Below, one piece after another: positions 59,015 to 64,000 of a DNA stretch of 64,000 bases (its first letter is position 1; each line of letters opens with the position of its first letter). Source of the DNA: Devosia sp. ZB163. Lineage in GTDB: Bacteria; Pseudomonadota; Alphaproteobacteria; Rhizobiales; Devosiaceae. A model generated the notes under the pieces. It was not told the origin of the DNA, searched no databases, and saw only the letters and a program-made list of their open reading frames with translations. A program made the translations under genes and the position numbers. The DNA lies in the NCBI RefSeq assembly GCF_028613635.1, contig NZ_JAQRMY010000002.1, positions 372,001 to 436,000 on the forward strand, written 5' to 3'.

Positions 59015-62000
59015 ATGAGCATTTTTCTGCGGTGGGGCATTCCGGCGTTCGTCACCGTTGTCGGTGGCACAGCCGCCGCCATCGCCACCAGCGGAACCGG
59101 CATCCCGGCCGATCTTGCAGCGCGGACCAACATCGTCACAACCTCGGAAAACGCCTGGGCCCAGGTCGCTTTCGACATGCGCGATGCCACCGTAACCGGC
59201 ACCGCCACCACGCAACAGATGGTCGACGATGTCGTCGCCCGGGTTGCTGCAGTCCATGGCGTCCGCTCGGTTGCCACCGATGTGGTCTTGGCCGAGCATG
59301 TGAGTCCGTTCCCCTTCGTCGCCAGTGTACAGGCAGGCGTTCTCACCTTGGGTGGGGGCGTTCCCGACGAAGCAACTCGCACACGACTGATCGCCGAAGC
59401 CGGGCAGGGCACCGCCGATACGCTTCGCCCCATGTCCGGCGCACCGGACCGCACGCTTTGGGCCGCTGCAACCAATCACGCCATAGCGTTTGCGAAACGT
59501 CTCGACGAGGGCGAGGTCGCCCTCGCGGATCTGACCCTCACGGTTTCTGGCCGTGCCAGATCCGCCGAAGACTACGACGCACTGGTTCGCCTGGCCGCGG
59601 CGCCGTCGCCGGAAGGCGTTGAGCTCGCCTATCACGAATTCGCTCCCCCGCTGCTGTCACCCTTCGAGTGGCGCGCCGAGTTCGATGGCTCCCGTCTGAA
59701 CTTCTCCGGTTCGGCTCCGTCCGATGCTTTGATCGCCGAGTTGGAGGCTCTTGCCCCCGCTGATGTCTCCGTCTCCACCAGCCTCGTTCTGGCATCCGGC
59801 GCACCCGAATCCTTCGACTTGACGGCCAAGTCACTCGTCGAAAATCTGTTGAGGCTTGAGCACGGTAGTGCCGATATCTCCGATGGCACATCAACGCTGT
59901 CGGGCGTCCCCGCTGATGCCGTGACCGCCCAGGCCATCCGCGTTGCCATGACCCCGGGCGGAACCAGCGTCTCGCTCGGTGCCCCGCTAGTCGGTGACTA
60001 CTGGTTCAGCGCCGAGCGCAAGAACGGCGCCACTATCGTGGACGGCTTCGTGCCCGACCAAGCCATGCGCGACCGCCTCGAAGCTGCGGACAGCGTCGAC
60101 GCGTCAGGGCTGGAACTCGGTCGCGGCGCTCCCGAGCGCTTCGAGTCCGGCGTCGATTTCGTCATGACGGCGCTCGGCCGGATGAGCGAAGGCCGCGGAT
60201 CCGTCTCCGGCACCAGCATCACCATAGAGGGCCGTGCCGCTACCACCGCCGATTTCGCCGCGCTCGAGACGACGCTCGATCTCGGTGCGCCGCAGGGCCT
60301 GATCCTGGCGTCGAGCTCAATCAAGCCGCCGCTTGCAACGCCCTTCACCTTCGCCGTCGAGAAGTCCGCGGACGGCAAGTATGCCGTCACGGGCCACGTC
60401 CCCAGCGAAGCCGCGCGCAAGGCTATCGTGGCCGCCGTACCTGGCGCGCCCAGCGACAGCTCTGTCATCGCCGATGGCAATCCAGTCGACTTCCAGGCCA
60501 GCTCCGTCAAGGCACTCGATGTGCTGGCTCTGATGGACAGCGGTCGGCTCAGCTACGACGGCGCCAACTGGAGCCTGACTGGCGCCGTAGGCACGGCGCA
60601 GCAGGCCTTCGCCGCCGAGTCGGCCTTCGCGGCCACCGGTCTGAGAGCCGCCGGCTGGACCTACAAGGTCGATCTCCCCGCGGCGACTGCCGCCGAGGTC
60701 CTGCCCGTCATCGATCCCTATACATGGCGGGCGCGGAAGTCCCCCGGCGGCCCCGTGACCTTCTCGGGTTTTGTCCCCACCGGGCAGCTCAAGCGTTACC
60801 TCGCAGGCCACGCTGGTGCGGGCGTGGTCGATGGCACCAGCCTCGGCGCCGGCGCCCCCGACGGCTTTATTCCCGCAGCCATCGGTGGTCTTGATGCCCT
60901 GCTCGCTATGGATGAGGGGACCCTGAGCTTCTCGGCCGGCAACTGGTCGCTCATTGGCGAGGTCGCGACCACCGATTCCCGCCATGCGGTGGAGGCCGCG
61001 CTCGTTGCCGCTGCCGATACGTCGGCCTGGCACGTCGCCATCCAGTCAGCCGACGCGGCCCCGGTCGTCGTCCCGTTCGTCTGGTCGGCCACCAAGATTG
61101 CCGACGGCGCTGTCACACTCTCCGGCTACGTCCCCACCGAGGAGGCGCGCGCTGCGCTTGCCGAACTCGCCGGCACAGGCGCGTCGGACAAGACACTGGT
61201 CGGCTCGGGCGAGCCACCCGCCTTTGCCGACAACGCTCGCAAAGGTCTTACCGCGCTGCTCGCCCTCGAGAGCGGCGAAGTTCGCTACGACGGATCGCAG
61301 TGGTCGATCACCGGGCAGCCCACCACGGCAGCCGACGTCGAAGCGGCCCAAACGGCGCTTGCAGCCGCTGCGGACGCCAAGTGGACAACCTCGTTTGCCG
61401 AGCCGACGCAGCTTGAGGCAACCGAGACTGCAGCGGCTGAGCCTGAGGCAGCACCGGCCCACGATCCTGCACCAACCGAGGCGGCTACCCCGGCCGCGCC
61501 GGCAACCGCCGACACTCCAGCCACTGAAGCGGAGACGCAGGTCGCTGCCGTCGATCCGGCCGTGCCGGTGGTTGAACAGGCCTCCGTCGCCCCTGAGTAC
61601 GTGTTCGAGGCGACAAAGGCATTGGGCGGCCCCGTCGCTTTCGCTGGCGCCGTTCCAGCCGAGCCGATGCGCCGCCACCTGGCGGTGATCACGGGTGGCG
61701 AACCGGCCGAGAGCCTTGCGATCGATGCCGGTCTTCCCGGCGACTTCATCGCCAATGCCGATGCCGGCAGTCGGGCCCTCGCGCTCCTGGCCGATGGTCA
61801 GTTCGGACTGGCTGGAGACGCCTGGGTCTTCACCGGCCGCGCTGATACTGAAGCGGTTCGTGAGGCTGCATTGGCGGAGCTCGCCGCCGCTCCGGCCGCA
61901 GCCAAGTGGAAGACGGACGTCACTCTTCTGCCGCCACTGCTGGTCTGCCGCGACGAGATCGATACGTTCGCTGCCCGCAATGCCATCCTCTTCCAGTCGG

Positions 62001-62305
62001 GCAGTGCCGTCATCGCTGAGGGCTCGCTTCCCGCCATCGACGAGCTCGCCGGCTATCTCAACGATTGCCCGGGCGCGATGGTGAATATCGAAGGGCACAC
62101 GGATGCGGACGGCGAAGAGGATGCGAACCTCGCGCTCTCCGTGTCGCGCGCCGAAGCCGTTGTTGATGCGCTGATTCTGCGCGGCATCGGTCCGGAGCGG
62201 CTTTATGCCATCGGCTATGGCGAGAGCCTGCCGATCGCCAGCAACGAAACGCGCGCCGGCAAGCAAGCCAACCGGCGCATCGCCTTCACGCTTTCCGAAG
62301 AGTGA
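59015..62305 (+). CDS. OmpA-family protein with seven tandem ~115-residue modules
   Basis: A 1096-residue envelope protein. N-terminal membrane anchor (MSIFLRWGIPAFVTVVGGTAAAIA), a BON-like domain ('AWAQVAFDMRDATVTGTATTQQMVDDVVARVAAVHGVRSV'), then seven diverged modules starting near residues 99, 216, 328, 443, 568, 687 and 861; the later ones begin with aromatic-x-[F/W]-x-A (FEWRAEF, YWFSAER, FTFAVEK, YTWRARK, FVWSATK, YVFEATK) and contain 'GAP-x-x-F' and 'L-x-x-G' signatures. A Pro/Ala/Glu-rich linker separates modules 6 and 7. The C-terminal OmpA peptidoglycan-binding domain holds 'ILFQSGSAVIAEGS' and 'NIEGHTDADGEEDANLALSVSRAEAV'. GGGGATAGG precedes ATG 59015. Confidence 0.85.
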   Translation: MSIFLRWGIPAFVTVVGGTAAAIATSGTGIPADLAARTNIVTTSENAWAQVAFDMRDATVTGTATTQQMVDDVVARVAAVHGVRSVATDVVLAEHVSPFPFVASVQAGVLTLGGGVPDEATRTRLIAEAGQGTADTLRPMSGAPDRTLWAAATNHAIAFAKRLDEGEVALADLTLTVSGRARSAEDYDALVRLAAAPSPEGVELAYHEFAPPLLSPFEWRAEFDGSRLNFSGSAPSDALIAELEALAPADVSVSTSLVLASGAPESFDLTAKSLVENLLRLEHGSADISDGTSTLSGVPADAVTAQAIRVAMTPGGTSVSLGAPLVGDYWFSAERKNGATIVDGFVPDQAMRDRLEAADSVDASGLELGRGAPERFESGVDFVMTALGRMSEGRGSVSGTSITIEGRAATTADFAALETTLDLGAPQGLILASSSIKPPLATPFTFAVEKSADGKYAVTGHVPSEAARKAIVAAVPGAPSDSSVIADGNPVDFQASSVKALDVLALMDSGRLSYDGANWSLTGAVGTAQQAFAAESAFAATGLRAAGWTYKVDLPAATAAEVLPVIDPYTWRARKSPGGPVTFSGFVPTGQLKRYLAGHAGAGVVDGTSLGAGAPDGFIPAAIGGLDALLAMDEGTLSFSAGNWSLIGEVATTDSRHAVEAALVAAADTSAWHVAIQSADAAPVVVPFVWSATKIADGAVTLSGYVPTEEARAALAELAGTGASDKTLVGSGEPPAFADNARKGLTALLALESGEVRYDGSQWSITGQPTTAADVEAAQTALAAAADAKWTTSFAEPTQLEATETAAAEPEAAPAHDPAPTEAATPAAPATADTPATEAETQVAAVDPAVPVVEQASVAPEYVFEATKALGGPVAFAGAVPAEPMRRHLAVITGGEPAESLAIDAGLPGDFIANADAGSRALALLADGQFGLAGDAWVFTGRADTEAVREAALAELAAAPAAAKWKTDVTLLPPLLVCRDEIDTFAARNAILFQSGSAVIAEGSLPAIDELAGYLNDCPGAMVNIEGHTDADGEEDANLALSVSRAEAVVDALILRGIGPERLYAIGYGESLPIASNETRAGKQANRRIAFTLSEE

Positions 62306-62315
62306 CCGCCTCAAC

Positions 62316-62429
62316 ATGACGCTCGACTCTCTGATCTACCTTATCGAGATCTACTGGCCGTTCGTCCTTGGTGCTGCGGTGGTGGGGTTGGCAACCGGCT
62401 GGTGGTCCGCCACCCCGCGGAAGGGGTGA
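62316..62429 (+). CDS. 37-residue single-helix membrane protein
   Basis: MTLDSLIYLIEIYWPFVLGA then AVVGLATGWWSATPRKG, a single hydrophobic segment with a positive tail. It starts 10 bases after the OmpA-family stop and ends 7 bases before the next gene, so it is a member of that operon. Small proteins of this kind in the same place may anchor or stabilise the larger envelope protein. No family recognised. Confidence 0.65.
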   Translation: MTLDSLIYLIEIYWPFVLGAAVVGLATGWWSATPRKG

Positions 62430-62436
62430 ACGCACC

Positions 62437-63666
62437 ATGTTGAACCCTGCCCACATTCTCGAAACGGCGTTCCTGCTGCTGGTCGCCTTCCTCATCGGCG
62501 CCACCGTCGGCAGTCTGGCCCGCCTGGCCGTGCTGCGGATGTCGCGCGCCCCGACCGTGCAACAAGCCACCCCGGTCCCCAAGGCCGAAGTGATCGAGGC
62601 GCCCGCGGCCCTCGTCACCGCCCCGGCCATCGAGCCCATGAGCAAGCCGGCTACGCCCGCTGCTCCAGCCGAGGTTCCCGCCCCCGATTTCACCGAGGCG
62701 GTGCAGGCCATTGAGGCCGCCCGGCCCGGTGCCCTCACGCCTTTGCCGGAAGTCAGGATGCCGACCCTGGCGCCGCTCCCGACGGTCGAGACGCGCGAGC
62801 AGAAACCTGTGATGTCGCCCGCCCGAGTGGCAGGGCAGACGACTTCGGGTCTCCTCGTCGCGTCCCCGAGGCATGAGCCAGCCGGGCGCTCCACAGCGCC
62901 GGCCGGTGGACCGAGCGCCGAGGTCATTCCGTTCCCCATCGATCGCACGGCCGAGATGCCTGTCGAAGTTACCGTTACGGCGGATGCCGTCGACGCCGTT
63001 CTCGAGCCGGAGCAGTTCAGCGAGTCTGCTGCAACCACCCCCACCGAAGTGGCAGTCGTGTCCGTTCCCGAGCCATTCGAGAACGCTGAAGCCGAGCCGG
63101 CTGAAGCGCCAGGGGCCGATTCTGCTGTCGCCGTCCAAGCGCTAGTGGCAGAGCCGGAAGCGATCGCCCCACGTGCGCCAGCCCCACAACCTGCCGAGAC
63201 CGTAGCCTCGAAGACAGACGATGAAGGCGCCGCCATGCGGGCTATCGAGGGCAACTGGACCCCGACACGGAACTCCGGCAGCCGGGCCCGCCCCGCCGAG
63301 GCACCGGATGGCGTCGATGCCGAACCCGCGCCCAGTCGCCGCCGAGCCTCCCGTCAGGCGGCCACGGAGATCGATCCAGCTCCGGCCGAGTCGCCGGGCA
63401 AACCCGTCGGTATCGAGGCGCCGCGCCAAGGAATCAGCGACAGCCTGGCCAATGTCATCGGCATCCTGCCCATCATCGAGAAAGCGCTGAACAAGCTCGG
63501 CCTCTACCATTTCGACCAGATTGCGAATCTCACCGACGAGAACGTCGAGTGGATCGAAGCCCACCTCGGCATCGATGGGCGCATCGGCCGCGAGCATTGG
63601 CGCGAGCAGGCCCGCGAACTGGCGCTGATTTCGGAGCCCGGGCGGAAAGTTGCCGCCCAGCCCTAG
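62437..63666 (+). CDS. Membrane-anchored low-complexity protein with C-terminal helix-hairpin-helix domain
   Basis: A 409-residue protein. One N-terminal helix (MLNPAHILETAFLLLVAFLI, then GATVGSLARLAVLRM) anchors it, a 270-residue Pro/Ala/Glu-rich linker follows, and the last 70 residues ('ISDSLANVIGILPIIEKALNKLGLYHFDQIANLTDENVEWIEAHL', 'GIDGRIGREHWREQARELA') match the helix-hairpin-helix domain seen at the C-terminus of alphaproteobacterial NuoE and in stand-alone 'flap endonuclease-like' proteins. AAGGGGTGAA precedes ATG 62437. It completes the OmpA-family operon; its job is unknown, perhaps linking envelope and nucleoid or a protein contact. Confidence 0.75.
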   Translation: MLNPAHILETAFLLLVAFLIGATVGSLARLAVLRMSRAPTVQQATPVPKAEVIEAPAALVTAPAIEPMSKPATPAAPAEVPAPDFTEAVQAIEAARPGALTPLPEVRMPTLAPLPTVETREQKPVMSPARVAGQTTSGLLVASPRHEPAGRSTAPAGGPSAEVIPFPIDRTAEMPVEVTVTADAVDAVLEPEQFSESAATTPTEVAVVSVPEPFENAEAEPAEAPGADSAVAVQALVAEPEAIAPRAPAPQPAETVASKTDDEGAAMRAIEGNWTPTRNSGSRARPAEAPDGVDAEPAPSRRRASRQAATEIDPAPAESPGKPVGIEAPRQGISDSLANVIGILPIIEKALNKLGLYHFDQIANLTDENVEWIEAHLGIDGRIGREHWREQARELALISEPGRKVAAQP

Positions 63667-64000
63667 TCAGGCAGCCTTGGGGCGGCGGCGCAAAAGCTTG
63701 CGCACGAACCCAGCAATCGGTTCGACGTCCTCGGGCGTGTTGAGCAGGGCAGGGGAGCCCTGTCCTTCGATCACATAGCCTTCGGCATCGCGCCGGCGCC
63801 GCAGCATTTCCTCGAACGTCTCGCGCCGCAGTTGCTCAGTCAGCTGGGTCCGCATCAGCAGCAGCGGTGCGTTGCCCAGTGCGTCGTAGAGTGGCCATTG
63901 CGGCACGAGGATATCGTCGTGCTCGAAAGCCTCCAGCTTCTTGATCAGGTGCGGGTCGAACAGCGTGTGCACCCGGTTGCGCTTGTCAAGATAGTGCGTT
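63667..64000 (-). CDS. Alpha/beta hydrolase (partial, C-terminal ~110 residues)
   Basis: The minus-strand frame enters at the right edge ('THYLDKRNRVHTLFDPHLIKKL') and runs to TGA at 63669-63667. 'DDILVPQWPLYDALGNAPLLLMRTQLTEQLRRETFEEMLRRRRDAEGYVIEGQGSPALLNTPEDVEPIAGFVRKLL' is the C-terminal third of an alpha/beta-hydrolase; the 'PLLLMRTQLTEQ' segment carries the acid and the 'GQGSPALL' the catalytic-His region with Gln/Ser instead of the typical 'GxGH'. Directly convergent with the HHH protein (stops adjacent). The start lies outside the window. Confidence 0.82.
   Translation of the reverse strand, partial: THYLDKRNRVHTLFDPHLIKKLEAFEHDDILVPQWPLYDALGNAPLLLMRTQLTEQLRRETFEEMLRRRRDAEGYVIEGQGSPALLNTPEDVEPIAGFVRKLLRRRPKAA

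Overview
This 64 kb window is one high-GC (about 65%) chromosomal stretch from an alphaproteobacterium of the order Hyphomicrobiales, most likely Devosia or a close relative. Evidence: a large porin with a Devosia-like N-terminus, an Omp25/31-type small barrel, an OmpA-family protein with a tandem array, RIME-like palindromic intergenic repeats, many periplasmic sugar/peptide ABC uptake operons with dedicated LacI, AraC and GntR regulators, and dense ATGA/GTGA gene overlaps. I found no tRNA, rRNA, CRISPR array or intact insertion sequence.

Layout. 1-720: N-terminal part of a peptide-family solute-binding protein, cut by the left edge. 995-17473: exopolysaccharide region, with a Wzz/BY-kinase, GDP-mannose (manC), GDP-fucose (gmd, fcl), UDP-glucose (galU) and UDP-glucuronate (ugd) synthesis, a Wzy-like polymerase, a WcaF-like acetyltransferase, three glycosyltransferases and an IMPase-like phosphatase. 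Between manC and the acetyltransferase lie two phage/GTA head-spike-like genes. 17578-22313: ABC importer with a glycerophosphodiesterase. 22565-33874: second ABC importer with an oxidoreductase, a TIM-barrel isomerase and a PHP hydrolase, divergent from a LacI regulator and a GH38-like DUF5054 protein. 33871-34443: LysE exporter. 34526-43084: AraC regulator, peptide-type ABC importer and GH4 alpha-galactosidase, resembling rhizobial agp/melA loci. 43275-47883: small accessory genes (APH(6)-like kinase, CBS protein, AraC/DUF3224 pair, flavin halogenase). 48104-50155: amidohydrolase and oxidoreductase operon whose upstream permease is only a 33-codon remnant. 50635-53623: amino-sugar operon (GntR, SIS deaminase, nagA). 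53684-64000: envelope genes (Omp25-like barrel, major porin, tandem-repeat OmpA protein with two small-operon partners), an SDR, a TPR-sulfotransferase and the end of an alpha/beta hydrolase.

How it fits together. The first quarter makes activated sugars and assembles a fucose/glucuronate-type acidic polysaccharide reminiscent of colanic acid, but the window has no initiating transferase, flippase or outer-membrane export channel. The middle is several sugar-scavenging operons, each with transport, catabolism and a local regulator. The right end is mainly outer-membrane and periplasmic structure. The most unusual items are the head-spike gene pair inside the capsule locus, with a hairpin that buries the ribosome-binding site of the first gene; the glycoside-uptake locus with candidate operators; the decapitated operon near 50.1 kb; and the seven-module OmpA protein.
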